A stretch of 64,000 nt of DNA from Afipia sp017308495. Its GTDB lineage: Bacteria; Pseudomonadota; Alphaproteobacteria; Rhizobiales; Xanthobacteraceae. Within the stretch, counting starts at the first letter, position 1; every line of letters starts with the position of its first letter. Positions 8,872-19,296 of the stretch are shown here, piece after piece. Made by a program: the position numbers and the translations under genes. The notes beneath the pieces were generated by a model that had not been told where the DNA came from, ran no database searches, and worked only from the letters and a program-made list of their open reading frames with translations. The stretch spans positions 62,001 to 126,000 of the forward strand of contig JAYRKE010000007.1 in NCBI GenBank assembly GCA_041905905.1. The letters run 5' to 3'.

Positions 8872-9603
8872 TCAGCGATAGCCGGCGGCGGCGTCATAGG
8901 TCGAGAAATTGACCAGCGTGCCGAGCATCTGGAGATAGGCCACCAGCGCATCCATTTCGGTCAGCGCCTGCTTGTTGCCGTCGAAGTCGCTGACCTTGAC
9001 CTTGGGATAGCGGCCCTCCAGCCCCTTGGTGTCGGCATCCGGATTGGCCTGCGCCCTCATGTCCGCCGCGGCATTGGCGATCATGTCGTCGCTATAAGGC
9101 ACGCCGACCCGGCGGTTGGCGACGAGATGGCCCGCGATTCCCTTGGTCTCGAGCGGCGTATCCCTGAGGAAGGCATAGCTCGGCATGACCGATTCCGGCA
9201 CCACCGACCGCGGGTCGACCAGATGCTGGACATGCCATTCGTTCGAGTAGCGCTGGCCGACGCGGGCGAGGTCAGGACCGGTGCGCTTCGACCCCCACTG
9301 GAAGGAATGGTCGTACATCGATTCCGCCGCGAGGCTGTAGTGGCCGTAACGCTCGACCTCGTCGCGGAACGGCCGGATCATCTGCGAGTGGCAGGTGTAG
9401 CACCCCTCGCGGATGTAGATATCGCGCCCGGCCAATTCGAGCGGGGTGTAGGGACGCATGCCCTCGACCTTCTCGATGGTGTTCTGCAGGTAGAACAGCG
9501 GCACGATCTGCACGATGCCACCCACCGTCACCACGAGCAGCGACAGGATCAGCAGCAGCGTCGCGTTCTTTTCGAGTTTGGAATGGTTCATCAGGAAAGA
9601 CAT
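8872..9603 (-). CDS. ccoO: cbb3-type cytochrome c oxidase subunit II (monoheme cytochrome c)
   Basis: A 243-residue membrane-anchored cytochrome c with an N-terminal span (about residues 13-38) and one heme-binding motif CYTCHS at residues 68-73, followed by the family signature QMIRPFRDEVERYGHYS. It receives electrons from CcoP and passes them to the CcoN binuclear centre. The first ATG gives the MSFxxxHxxLEKN opening seen in rhizobial FixO. It lies 12 bases after ccoN and 10 before ccoQ. Confidence 0.96.
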   Translation of the reverse strand: MSFLMNHSKLEKNATLLLILSLLVVTVGGIVQIVPLFYLQNTIEKVEGMRPYTPLELAGRDIYIREGCYTCHSQMIRPFRDEVERYGHYSLAAESMYDHSFQWGSKRTGPDLARVGQRYSNEWHVQHLVDPRSVVPESVMPSYAFLRDTPLETKGIAGHLVANRRVGVPYSDDMIANAAADMRAQANPDADTKGLEGRYPKVKVSDFDGNKQALTEMDALVAYLQMLGTLVNFSTYDAAAGYR

Positions 9604-9615
9604 GGATCTCGCTCC

Positions 9616-11238
<1,623 letters not shown>

Positions 11239-11330
11239 GAAGCCGTCCCCCGACATGATTCGCAATGGTCCACGCGCCCTGAGGCACCTGCCACAGGGTT
11301 ATCTTATTTCGTGCGGTGCACAATTGCGCT

Positions 11331-11344
11331 TTGACCCAGCTCAA
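11331..11344 (-). promoter_or_regulatory. FixK/FNR-type box upstream of ccoNOQP
   Basis: The sequence TTGACCCAGCTCAA matches the FixK2/FNR consensus TTGAT-N4-ATCAA with both TTGA/TCAA half sites intact. Its place about 90 bases before ccoN fits oxygen-limited activation of the oxidase operon, which is established for rhizobial fixNOQP. No similarly strong box is seen before ccoG. Confidence 0.85.
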
Positions 11345-11817
11345 GGATTGAAAATCCCGCCCGGGTCAGCCTGTACCATAAGGCGGGTGTTTGATCAGCC
11401 CGGAAAAAGTGGCTCCTTGAACCACAGCCCTGTCGCTGGACTGCCAGACCGACCGGGCGCGGAAGGCATTCTGTGCGGCTGGGGTATTTGCGCGCGCCCG
11501 GCGGGATTTCGACCTGTTATATGATTGAAATCACGATATAATCCATTACACCATCTTCCCGACAACAGGTGCGGTCTGGGTGGCGGCTCAGCGTCGCCGT
11601 GTTTTAGGCACGACGCGACGATGCCACGCTGGAACGATCGGCTTCGGCGGCCTAACAAGCCCGAAGACCTCAGGAAGGCCCGGGTCGGCTCGGTTCGGAC
11701 CGGGACGAAGGACCAGACAGAATCGTGAGGCCGGCGTTCAGGATGCCCGGCCGCGCCGCCCTCACATGAGCAGCCACCAAACCGCGCCGGGATCGCAAAG
11801 GCCAAGGATCACAAAGA
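11345..11817. other. Intergenic stretch without a recognisable gene
   Basis: About 470 bases between the ccoN regulatory region and the next plus-strand gene. The short open frames here are arginine- and proline-rich and look like noise. An AT-rich patch with TTATAT (11518-11523) and ATATAA (11536-11541) is an imperfect dyad that could be promoter DNA. I see nothing else. Confidence 0.4.
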
Positions 11818-12300
11818 ATGTATGGGCTGGAAGACCTGCGCAACATTGCCACGATTGCCGCTGCCCTGGTGGCGCTCCTGGTTTTCATCTTCAATGTGAG
11901 GTCGCAGGCGCGCGCCCGGCGAATCGAGAATCTGGCGCGGTTCAATCACGTCCATCGACAGCTGTTCGCTCGCAAGACTTATCTTGCGAAGAATCTCAGG
12001 GCCATCGAGGACGGGGCGATGGTGCGGGATCGCTCCAATTTCTCCGATGAGACCGACTTCCATCTCATGCTGCTGGAAATCGAGCGGCTTGCCATTCTGG
12101 CGAAAAACGGAGCGGTTCCGCGCTCCACCCAGATTTACATGTTCGGCTCATACGCTCCGGCCATTCGTAACCTCATGACGCCCGAGGAGAGCGAAAGTGT
12201 TTTCTGGGAAGTGGCTTGCGAGTATCTCGACGGAGTCGCGCAAGACGCCAGCCATTACAAGAAGCTCAAGAAATCGGAGCGTGCAAAGTTCTGGCGTTAG
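11818..12300 (+). CDS. Hypothetical protein with N-terminal membrane segment
   Basis: A 160-residue protein that I do not recognise. Residues about 10-27 form one hydrophobic segment, followed by Arg-rich cytoplasmic residues and a helical domain with conserved-looking ERLAILAKNGAVPRS and FWEVACEYLDG segments, reminiscent of small one-span proteins of the DUF4760 type. An AAGGA sequence precedes the ATG. It opens a plus-strand block with yhaO- and yhaN-like genes 155 bases downstream. Base composition is lower in G+C than the flanking cco genes, hinting at a shared separate history with that block. Confidence 0.7.
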   Translation: MYGLEDLRNIATIAAALVALLVFIFNVRSQARARRIENLARFNHVHRQLFARKTYLAKNLRAIEDGAMVRDRSNFSDETDFHLMLLEIERLAILAKNGAVPRSTQIYMFGSYAPAIRNLMTPEESESVFWEVACEYLDGVAQDASHYKKLKKSERAKFWR

Positions 12301-12455
12301 GAAAACCGGTGCAGATCTGGTTCCGGCAAAAGCCTCAATCCCGCCGGAAGACGATGGAAGCCATTCCAATCATATTAAAGTAGGTTCCATGGCCTGCAGG
12401 CAACCCGAAATTCTCGCCGCTTGCATCCGAGACTTTAGACGGACAACCGGTATTC

Positions 12456-13676
12456 ATGTCTTTCACCTTTATCCATACAGCTGATCTCCATATCGATAGC
12501 CCACTGTCGGGACTCGGCCTCAAAGACAAATCAGTTGCCCAACGATTTGCAGATGCCGGGCGCCGCGCGGTGGAAGCGCTTGTCCGCGAGACAATCGAAA
12601 GCAAGGCTGCGTTTCTTCTTATCTCCGGCGATGTGTTCGATGGCGATTGGCGAGACGTCACGACAGGATTGTTCTTTGTCCGCGCGATGAGCGAGTTGCA
12701 TCGCGCAGGAATTCCTGCCTTCATCGTGAAAGGCAATCACGACGCGGAAAACGTGATGTCACGTGATCTGCCATATCCTGAGACAGTGCGCGTCTTCCCC
12801 TCCGACAGAGCCGCGTCCATGACTATCGATCCGCATCGCGTCATCCTGCATGGCCGCAGCTTCCCGAAACGGCTGACTGAAAACTTCGTCGCCACTTATC
12901 CTGTGCGCCGGGAAGGATGGCTCAATATCGGCCTGCTACATACATCACTCGACGGCCGCCGGGGACATGAAGGCTATGCACCATGCACGATCGAGGACCT
13001 GAAACGGTTCGGTTACGACTACTGGGCGCTTGGGCATGTCCATGCGGCTGAAATCGTGAGTCGCGATCCATGGATCGTGTATCCAGGGAATCTGCAAGGC
13101 CGCAACATCCGGGAGACCGGCGCAAAAGGAGCGATGCGGGTCGTTGTCGACGACGGTCGCATCGAAGAGGTTACCCCCATTTCGCTGGACAGCGCGCGGT
13201 GGGCGCATTCGGTTATCGATGTGTCTGGCGCCAGCAGCGAAACCGACGTGATGGAGCGGATTTCGATCGACTTGGCCAACCTTCACACGCAAGGCGAGAG
13301 TCGACCACTGGCGGTTCGCGTCACTCTGTCCGGCGCAACCTCCCTGCACAATCAGCTGGTAGCCCGCCGTGAGATCGTGCAGGACGAGGTCCGCGCCCTC
13401 GGCTTCCGGGTGGCCGATGATTGCTGGATCGAGCAGTTGAAGGTCCGGACAGCTCCGGCCCAGCGCTTGGCTGCCCGGCCGAGCGACGACCTCGATATCG
13501 AGGCGCTACTGGCGCAAGCTGCTGACGATCCTGAATTCGCGGCCGACCTGGCCAAATTGATCGACGATTTGAAGACCAGGCTCCCAAAAGACTTGCACGA
13601 TGATTTCTTGACGCCGGATCAACTCAAGCGGCTCACCGCCGACGCGCACGCGTTGCTTGCGGGAGATGCGGAATGA
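12456..13676 (+). CDS. YhaO/SbcD-like DNA repair metallophosphoesterase
   Basis: A 406-residue calcineurin-like phosphoesterase. The five metal-binding motifs are visible: TADLHID near residues 8-14, GDVFD, GNHD, LLHTS and GHVH. This is the nuclease partner arrangement of SbcD/Mre11 and of Bacillus YhaO. The C-terminal region (about residues 290-406) is the capping and partner-binding part. The stop codon overlaps the start of the downstream ATPase gene as ATGA, so the two are co-translated and probably form one complex. Substrate polarity cannot be read from sequence. Confidence 0.88.
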   Translation: MSFTFIHTADLHIDSPLSGLGLKDKSVAQRFADAGRRAVEALVRETIESKAAFLLISGDVFDGDWRDVTTGLFFVRAMSELHRAGIPAFIVKGNHDAENVMSRDLPYPETVRVFPSDRAASMTIDPHRVILHGRSFPKRLTENFVATYPVRREGWLNIGLLHTSLDGRRGHEGYAPCTIEDLKRFGYDYWALGHVHAAEIVSRDPWIVYPGNLQGRNIRETGAKGAMRVVVDDGRIEEVTPISLDSARWAHSVIDVSGASSETDVMERISIDLANLHTQGESRPLAVRVTLSGATSLHNQLVARREIVQDEVRALGFRVADDCWIEQLKVRTAPAQRLAARPSDDLDIEALLAQAADDPEFAADLAKLIDDLKTRLPKDLHDDFLTPDQLKRLTADAHALLAGDAE

Positions 13677-16600
13677 GAATCCAGCAGTTGACGCTCGAGC
13701 GCTATGGACTCTTCACAGATCGCGTCCTGACATTCCACCCCGAAGCCGCACTACACATTGTGTATGGCGCCAACGAGGCCGGCAAGACCTCCGCACTATC
13801 CGCAATCGGAGATTTGCTGTTCGGCTTCGCAGGACGCACCGATTATGATTTCCAGCACGACAGCAGATCGCTGCGGATTGGCGGAGCGCTTTTGCATTCA
13901 AGCGGGCGAGCGATCACAGTCCGACGGCGCAAGGGAAACAAGAATACACTGCTCGACGAATCCGATCAGCCCTTGCCGGATGATACGCTGACACCCTTTC
14001 TCGATGGCGTCTCCAGAGCCGCTTTCAATCGGGAATTTGGCCTGACCGCGCAAGCTCTGCGCGAAGGCGGACTGGAACTTCTCGCGGCGAACGGCCGGCT
14101 GGCGGATACGCTGGCGGCAAGCTCCGCGAGCATGACGATGCTGTCGCGAGCAAGGCAGCGACTGCTCTCCGAGGCCGATGACCTGTTCACGGCGCGCCGA
14201 TCCGGCAGCAAGCCGTTTTATCTGACAATCGATCGCCGCGATGCAGCTGACAGGGCGCTACGTGATGCAATCGTGACGCGCGAGGCTGTGCGACAACTTG
14301 AAAGCGCGCTTCGAGAAGAGCAGCAGCATCTGGAAGCCCTGACACTCGCCCACAAACAGAGCGGCGCCCGGCTGGCGCTTCTGCAGCGTGCCAGCCGGGT
14401 GCGCACAAAGCTGGCGCGACTCGAAACCCTTGGCGCGGAGCTGGAGACGTTTTCTGAGCTGCAGGTGGTGTCGGCGCAATCACTGGCGGAATGGCAGAAT
14501 GCACTTGAGATGGACGCTGCGCTCGGCCGCAATCAGGTTGCGCTGGATGCCGCCCGCGCCGCCGATCAGGCCGAGATCGCCGCATTGGCCGTAGATGAAA
14601 CGTTGCTGTCAGAGGGAGCCGTCATCGATGGCCTTCGCGAGAGGCTTGGCGCTGTCCGCAAGGCGACCGACGACCTTCCGCGACGGCGGCAGGCACGCGA
14701 CGCAGCAAGGGCCGCGCTCGAAGACAATGCAAGGCGGCTTGGGCTCTCGTCCCACGTCGAACTGCTGGAGCGGCTGCCGAGCGATCCTGCACTGGCGCAG
14801 GCAAGAGACTTGATCGGCCGCATTAAAGAAACAGAACAAAAGATGGCAGACGCCGGGACGCGGCGGGACCGTACGGAACAGGAACTGCGCAACGCGACGA
14901 CCGAAGGAATTGCCTTTCATACGACGGTCGATCCGGAACCGTTGCGGCAGCGTTTCGAGGCATTTGGCTTCATTCCCGTGCAGGCCAACCAGTTGCATCG
15001 CGCGAGGGCTTCGCTCGGGACCGAAACGGAAGCATTGACTGCGGCGTCGGCTTCGCTGAATCCCTCTCCCGGCAAATTGAACGAGCTCCGCGCCCTGTCG
15101 CTTCCGGACGAGACAGTCATCGCCCGGCACGCAAGCATTGCCGAGGCGAATCAGAATAAGGAGCAGCGGCTGAACCAGGCGCTCGCCGCGCTCGATACCA
15201 CGATCTTGGCGACCGAAGCGGAGCTTGCAAGCCTTTCCGGCGCGCGTTCTCCCCCCACGCATGCCGATCTTGTCAATGCCAGGCGCGAACGCGATGTTCA
15301 TTTCGACACTATGCAGGCCACGCTGAACGCCGAGCCGACGACCCACGCCGCTCATCTCGCCGTGGCTCGCCTTTCGTCGGAGAAGATCGATGCCATCACC
15401 GATTTGCTTCTGACAGACACCGAACGTGTCATCCGGCAGGAGGCTGCTCAGCAACGGCATTCGGGAGATCAGGCAGAGCGCAAGCGGAACGTGGATGCTT
15501 TGGCTGAACTGCAAGCGCGTATCGCTGACGCTGAGCAGGCATGGAAACAGCAGTGGAAAGCGGCCGGCATCATGCCTCGGCCTCCTGCCGAGATGCGGCG
15601 CTGGCGTGAGCGCCTCGACGATATTCTTGGCAGGCTGGTTCGATGCGACGCCCAGAAAACCGAGATTGCCGCATTGGAGGCAGGGCTTGAGACCGGAAAA
15701 AGAGCGGTCATCGCCTTCCTTGAGCATGTCGGCCGTCAACCAGATCGCTCTTTGTCGGCAGAAACACTGTTTCGTGAAGCGCGAAGCCGGTTCGAGGAGT
15801 TGCAAGCGGCGTGGGCCGACGCCAAGGCTCGTGCGGCGACCCGACAACGTATAGAGCGTGACCTGAACGAAGCGGTGGCCGCGCGGGAGGCCGCGAACGG
15901 CGAGCTTGGGCGTCTTCATCAATCATGGGCGTCGGCCATGAAGGCCATTGGCCTTGCCGCCGATGCGACGACCGCACAGGCTGAAGCCGCGCTGTTGGTC
16001 TGGCACGCGACAGCGTTGCCTAGAGCAAGCTATGAACGCGAAGGACGGAGCGTCGAGGGTATAGAGGCAGATCTTGCCGCCTTCGACGCTGAAGTGCTCG
16101 CCGTCGCGAACCGTGCTGCGCCACACCTCAAAGGTCAGACAGCACAGGAAACACTGGCGTCGCTCTCGGAGGCCTTCACGGCAACACGCAATGCCAGTCA
16201 AGCGCTTAAGCGTTTGCTGGAGGCGGACGCGAAACGAGAAGCCTCTCGCAAGTCGATTGAAGCGCAGCGAGCCGCGTTCTCGCTGATCCTGGACAGTGCC
16301 CGGGAAAAATTCTCCGTGTCCGATTCTACCGCCGTCACGGAAGCAATCATCCGCGCCTCGGACAGGCTAAGACTTGAGTCCGAGCGTCTTGCAGCGCGGC
16401 GCGATCTGCTGGAGATTGCGGACGGTCATGACGAAGTCGCCTTGCGCAGGGAGCAGAGTGGCCTCGACCTTGACACGCTATCCGCCGACATCGCGCGAGA
16501 GGCGGTTCAACAGCAGGGCGTGCTGGATGATATCGCCACAGCATCCGCCGCCTGCCACCAGCGGCAGATTGAACTCGAATCCTTGTTGAAAGGGCGCAGT

Positions 16601-17128
16601 GCCGCATCGCTGGCCGCAGAACGTGCCGAGGCAAATGCCGAATTGCTCTCAATCGCCGAGCGTTGGCTGCTGAGATCGGCAGCAGCCCGGCTTGCCGGAC
16701 GCGCGATCGAACGGTATCGCGCCAAGTTACAGAATCCTTTGATCGCGCGAGCAAGCGAGCTGTTCGCGGCAGCAACCGGCGGCTCCTTTGCCGGTCTCGG
16801 CATCGACTACGATGACGACCAGCCGGTCCTGGTGGCGCAGCGTAACGCGACGGAAAAAGTTTCGATTTCGGGGCTGAGTGAGGGAACGCGCGATCAGCTG
16901 TTCTTGACGTTTCGTCTGGCGTTACTCGAACATCGTACATCCGAGCCGCTTCCTTTTATTGGAGACGACCTGCTGACAAGTTTTGATGATACGCGGACCC
17001 TGGCCATGCTGCGGCTCCTGGCGATAGCAGGCGGCCATCGTCAGATCATCCTCTTTACGCATCATCAGCACGTCGCGGATATGGCAAGAACCCTGTCGAG
17101 CCATCCGATCGATATCATCGCCTTGTGA
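13673..17128 (+). CDS. YhaN-like SMC/Rad50-type AAA ATPase
   Basis: A 1151-residue ATPase beginning MRIQQLTLERYGLF with Walker A GANEAGKTS at residues 32-40. A very long alpha-helical coiled-coil region (about 190-980) separates it from the C-terminal signature (SGLSEGTRDQL) and Walker B (PFIGDDLLTSFDD), the layout of Rad50/SbcC. YhaN proteins carry only the N-terminal ATPase half signature of SbcC and pair with YhaO. It is fused translationally to the upstream nuclease gene by a 4-base overlap. It likely resects or cleaves DNA ends; a defence role is possible but unproven. Confidence 0.88.
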   Translation: MRIQQLTLERYGLFTDRVLTFHPEAALHIVYGANEAGKTSALSAIGDLLFGFAGRTDYDFQHDSRSLRIGGALLHSSGRAITVRRRKGNKNTLLDESDQPLPDDTLTPFLDGVSRAAFNREFGLTAQALREGGLELLAANGRLADTLAASSASMTMLSRARQRLLSEADDLFTARRSGSKPFYLTIDRRDAADRALRDAIVTREAVRQLESALREEQQHLEALTLAHKQSGARLALLQRASRVRTKLARLETLGAELETFSELQVVSAQSLAEWQNALEMDAALGRNQVALDAARAADQAEIAALAVDETLLSEGAVIDGLRERLGAVRKATDDLPRRRQARDAARAALEDNARRLGLSSHVELLERLPSDPALAQARDLIGRIKETEQKMADAGTRRDRTEQELRNATTEGIAFHTTVDPEPLRQRFEAFGFIPVQANQLHRARASLGTETEALTAASASLNPSPGKLNELRALSLPDETVIARHASIAEANQNKEQRLNQALAALDTTILATEAELASLSGARSPPTHADLVNARRERDVHFDTMQATLNAEPTTHAAHLAVARLSSEKIDAITDLLLTDTERVIRQEAAQQRHSGDQAERKRNVDALAELQARIADAEQAWKQQWKAAGIMPRPPAEMRRWRERLDDILGRLVRCDAQKTEIAALEAGLETGKRAVIAFLEHVGRQPDRSLSAETLFREARSRFEELQAAWADAKARAATRQRIERDLNEAVAAREAANGELGRLHQSWASAMKAIGLAADATTAQAEAALLVWHATALPRASYEREGRSVEGIEADLAAFDAEVLAVANRAAPHLKGQTAQETLASLSEAFTATRNASQALKRLLEADAKREASRKSIEAQRAAFSLILDSAREKFSVSDSTAVTEAIIRASDRLRLESERLAARRDLLEIADGHDEVALRREQSGLDLDTLSADIAREAVQQQGVLDDIATASAACHQRQIELESLLKGRSAASLAAERAEANAELLSIAERWLLRSAAARLAGRAIERYRAKLQNPLIARASELFAAATGGSFAGLGIDYDDDQPVLVAQRNATEKVSISGLSEGTRDQLFLTFRLALLEHRTSEPLPFIGDDLLTSFDDTRTLAMLRLLAIAGGHRQIILFTHHQHVADMARTLSSHPIDIIAL

Positions 17129-17241
17129 GAGGTGAGGCTCCTGTCGAGCAGATATCCAGATTCGACATTCAGAAAGCAGTCAGCGCGCGCTTCTAGTCCC
17201 AATGCTGCTCCGACAGCATACGAGTTCGTCGCTTGTTTGAA

Positions 17242-17316
17242 TGGCGCTCCCTAGGGGAATCGAACCCCTGTTTCAGCCTTGAGAGGGCCGCGTCCTAACC
17301 GCTAGACGAAGGGAGC
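17242..17316 (-). tRNA. tRNA-Glu (anticodon CTC)
   Basis: Read on the minus strand, the 75-base segment folds as a cloverleaf: acceptor arms GCTCCCT and AGGGAGC, anticodon loop CTCTCAA giving anticodon CTC, T arm AGGGGTTCGATTCCCCT, and an encoded CCA end at 17242-17244. Its 3' end faces the yhaN-like gene 114 bases away. I found no second copy of the 3' half that would mark an integrated element. Confidence 0.95.
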
Positions 17317-17717
17317 GAGCGCAGACAGTTTTCGCACACGGTTCGGTGCGTTCCGATGGCCGGCTCGTGTCCTCCCGGAAACCGATCAAACGATCACATC
17401 CGCGGGCGCGTGCCGAACATGCGCCAAGGGAATAGCCTCGAAACGCCGCCGCCGCAAGACGAGGATGAGCATGGCAGGGCGCGCGACGCAGAAATTCACC
17501 CCTCCCGGACGGTGAGCCGCCGCGACTGCCCCGGAATCCGGATAGCGAGAACCATCCCGGCCCTTTGAGGCATGCCGCTGAGGGTCACGGGCGACAGCGG
17601 ATCGGACCGAAAGCGGGCCAAACCAACAGAACAACCCGGCCCAACCAGAGGAGCCGCCGGGCTGGACCCGCAGCCCGCGTCGTCATTCCCGCGCCGCGGC
17701 CCCGTTCCGCGGAGGCC
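17317..17717. other. Intergenic stretch without a recognisable gene
   Basis: About 400 bases of GC-rich DNA between tRNA-Glu and the next minus-strand gene. Short open frames on both strands have no recognisable product. A promoter for the tRNA must lie in its right-hand... that is, higher-coordinate, part, but I could not identify clear -35 and -10 boxes. Confidence 0.4.
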
Positions 17718-18050
17718 TCACGGTTCGTTGGCGAATTTGAGCCGGCCGACCGGCTTCAGCGTTTTGGCGTCGTAGGTGCGGATTTCGGTGGCCCCGCCGG
17801 CCTCGACGGTCACCGCCAGCCGATCGCCGGCGACTCCGGTGGAGACGATGCGCGCGCCCTTGGGCAGGGTGGCGGTGATGTCGGTCACCTGGGTGCTTCC
17901 ATCGTTGCGGAAAACGCGGTAGCCGATGGCCACCAGCACCGCCCCGAGGCCGACCGCGGTGGTCAGGCCGGCGATCAGCATCATCCTGCGCACCCGCGCC
18001 ACCAGCGCGGCCTGCTCGGGCGTCGGATCGGGCGCAACGGTTTCAGGCAT
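17718..18050 (-). CDS. Small one-span membrane protein (DUF6476-like)
   Basis: A 110-residue protein with a short charged N-terminus (PTPEQAALVARVRRMM), one membrane span (LIAGLTTAVGLGAVLVAIGYRVF) and an extracytoplasmic domain ending in an Asp-Ala-Lys-Thr beta-propeller-like strand. It resembles the alphaproteobacterial family often found beside rluD and tentatively named DUF6476. Its ATG (18048-18050) overlaps the rluD ATG on the other strand by two bases. The domain name is from memory and should be treated as provisional. Confidence 0.78.
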   Translation of the reverse strand: MPETVAPDPTPEQAALVARVRRMMLIAGLTTAVGLGAVLVAIGYRVFRNDGSTQVTDITATLPKGARIVSTGVAGDRLAVTVEAGGATEIRTYDAKTLKPVGRLKFANEP

Positions 18051-19077
18051 GCAGGACCCTTTTGAACACGACGAGGTTGACGGCGGCGCCACGCGCCACG
18101 TGGTGACGGTGCAAGGCAACGAGGGCGTGCGACGGCTCGACCAGGTGCTCGCCGCGCGCGGCCCCGGCCTGTCGCGCTCGCGCCTCAAGGCGCTGATCCT
18201 CAAAGGTCAGGTGAGCGTCGGAACCGTCGCGGTTCGCGACCCCGCTTATCACGTCGCCGCCGGGGATACGATCACAATCGACGTGCCGCCCCCGGTCCCG
18301 GCCGCCCCGGCCGGCGAGGACATCCCCCTCGCCATCGTCTATGAGGACGACGACATCATCGTCATCGACAAGCCGAGCGGCCTTGTGGTCCACCCGGCGG
18401 CGGGCCACGAGAGCGGCACGCTGGTCAATGCCCTGATCGCCCATTGCGGCGCGAGCCTCTCCGGCATCGGCGGGGTCCGGCGGCCGGGCATCGTCCACCG
18501 TCTCGACAAGGACACCACCGGGCTGATGGTGGCGGCCAAGACCGACCGCGCCCACCAGTCGCTGTCCGCCCAGTTCGCAGACCACGGCCGCACCGGCGCG
18601 ATGCGCCGCGGCTACATGGCTTTCGCATGGGGCGTGCCCACCCGTCCCTCCGGCACCATCGACCAGCCGATCGACCGCCACCCTCACGCCCGCGAGAAAA
18701 TGGCGGTGCGGCAGGGCGGCCGCGACGCCGTGACCCATTGGGAAACTCTTGAGACCTTCACCGGACGGGACGGGAAGCCGGTGGCGGCGCTGCTGGCCTG
18801 CCAGTTGGAAACCGGCCGCACCCACCAGATCCGGGTCCATCTCGCCCATCTCGGCCACCCCCTGCTGGGCGACGATGTCTATGGCGCCGGCTTCCGCACC
18901 AAATCGCACCAGCTCGGCCCGCAGGCGCAATCCGCCCTCGCCGCCCTTGGCCGGCAGGCGCTGCATGCCTATCTGCTGGTTCTGGAACATCCGGTGACCG
19001 GGGACATTCTCCACTGGGAATCCCCTCTGCCGGAGGATTTGCGTCTCCTCAAGGCCGCCCTGGAGAGCACAGATTAA
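18049..19077 (+). CDS. rluD: 23S rRNA pseudouridine synthase RluD family
   Basis: A 342-residue RNA modification enzyme with an N-terminal S4 RNA-binding domain (about residues 27-80) and a catalytic domain. The catalytic motif HRLDKDTTG is at 150-158, with D153 of HRLD the nucleophile; the DKPSGLVVHP motif is near 107-116. RluD makes pseudouridines in helix 69 of 23S rRNA. The frame runs further upstream, but ATG at 18049 gives a normal RluD N-terminus. That start lies inside the start codon of the opposing gene. A hairpin at 19121 probably ends the transcript. Confidence 0.92.
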   Translation: MQDPFEHDEVDGGATRHVVTVQGNEGVRRLDQVLAARGPGLSRSRLKALILKGQVSVGTVAVRDPAYHVAAGDTITIDVPPPVPAAPAGEDIPLAIVYEDDDIIVIDKPSGLVVHPAAGHESGTLVNALIAHCGASLSGIGGVRRPGIVHRLDKDTTGLMVAAKTDRAHQSLSAQFADHGRTGAMRRGYMAFAWGVPTRPSGTIDQPIDRHPHAREKMAVRQGGRDAVTHWETLETFTGRDGKPVAALLACQLETGRTHQIRVHLAHLGHPLLGDDVYGAGFRTKSHQLGPQAQSALAALGRQALHAYLLVLEHPVTGDILHWESPLPEDLRLLKAALESTD

Positions 19078-19120
19078 TCGGCATGCGCTAAAAAGCCGCA
19101 TGGTTACAGAGATTTAACCC

Positions 19121-19149
19121 GGGTCACGCCTTCGTGACCCCGTTTTGTT
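19121..19149 (+). terminator. Probable rho-independent terminator after rluD
   Basis: GGGTCACG (19121-19128) and CGTGACCC (19133-19140) form an 8-base perfect stem with a CCTT loop, followed by a T-rich stretch CGTTTTGTT. It lies 44 bases after the rluD stop and before the rpoH leader. Confidence 0.75.
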
Positions 19150-19296
19150 CTTCCCTTGAAGGCCGTTTCTGGGGTATGTTGCGCCTGCGCTGAGGATCGT
19201 CCCCGGCGCGGAACAATGCAGTGCCGCTGGCTTTGACACAGCAGCGAGTCTGCCGGGCTCGCCGCTGTCGGGAGCCTGAACACTGGAGGGCGCAAC

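Noticed and set aside
17242..17316. An attachment site of an integrated element at tRNA-Glu
   Set aside because: I searched the block to the left by eye for a second copy of the tRNA 3' end and found none, and no integrase gene is present.
19155..19180. A sigma-32-like promoter (CTTGAA then TATGTT) before rpoH
   Set aside because: The spacing between the boxes is about three bases too short for the known sigma-32 promoters, so I do not call it.
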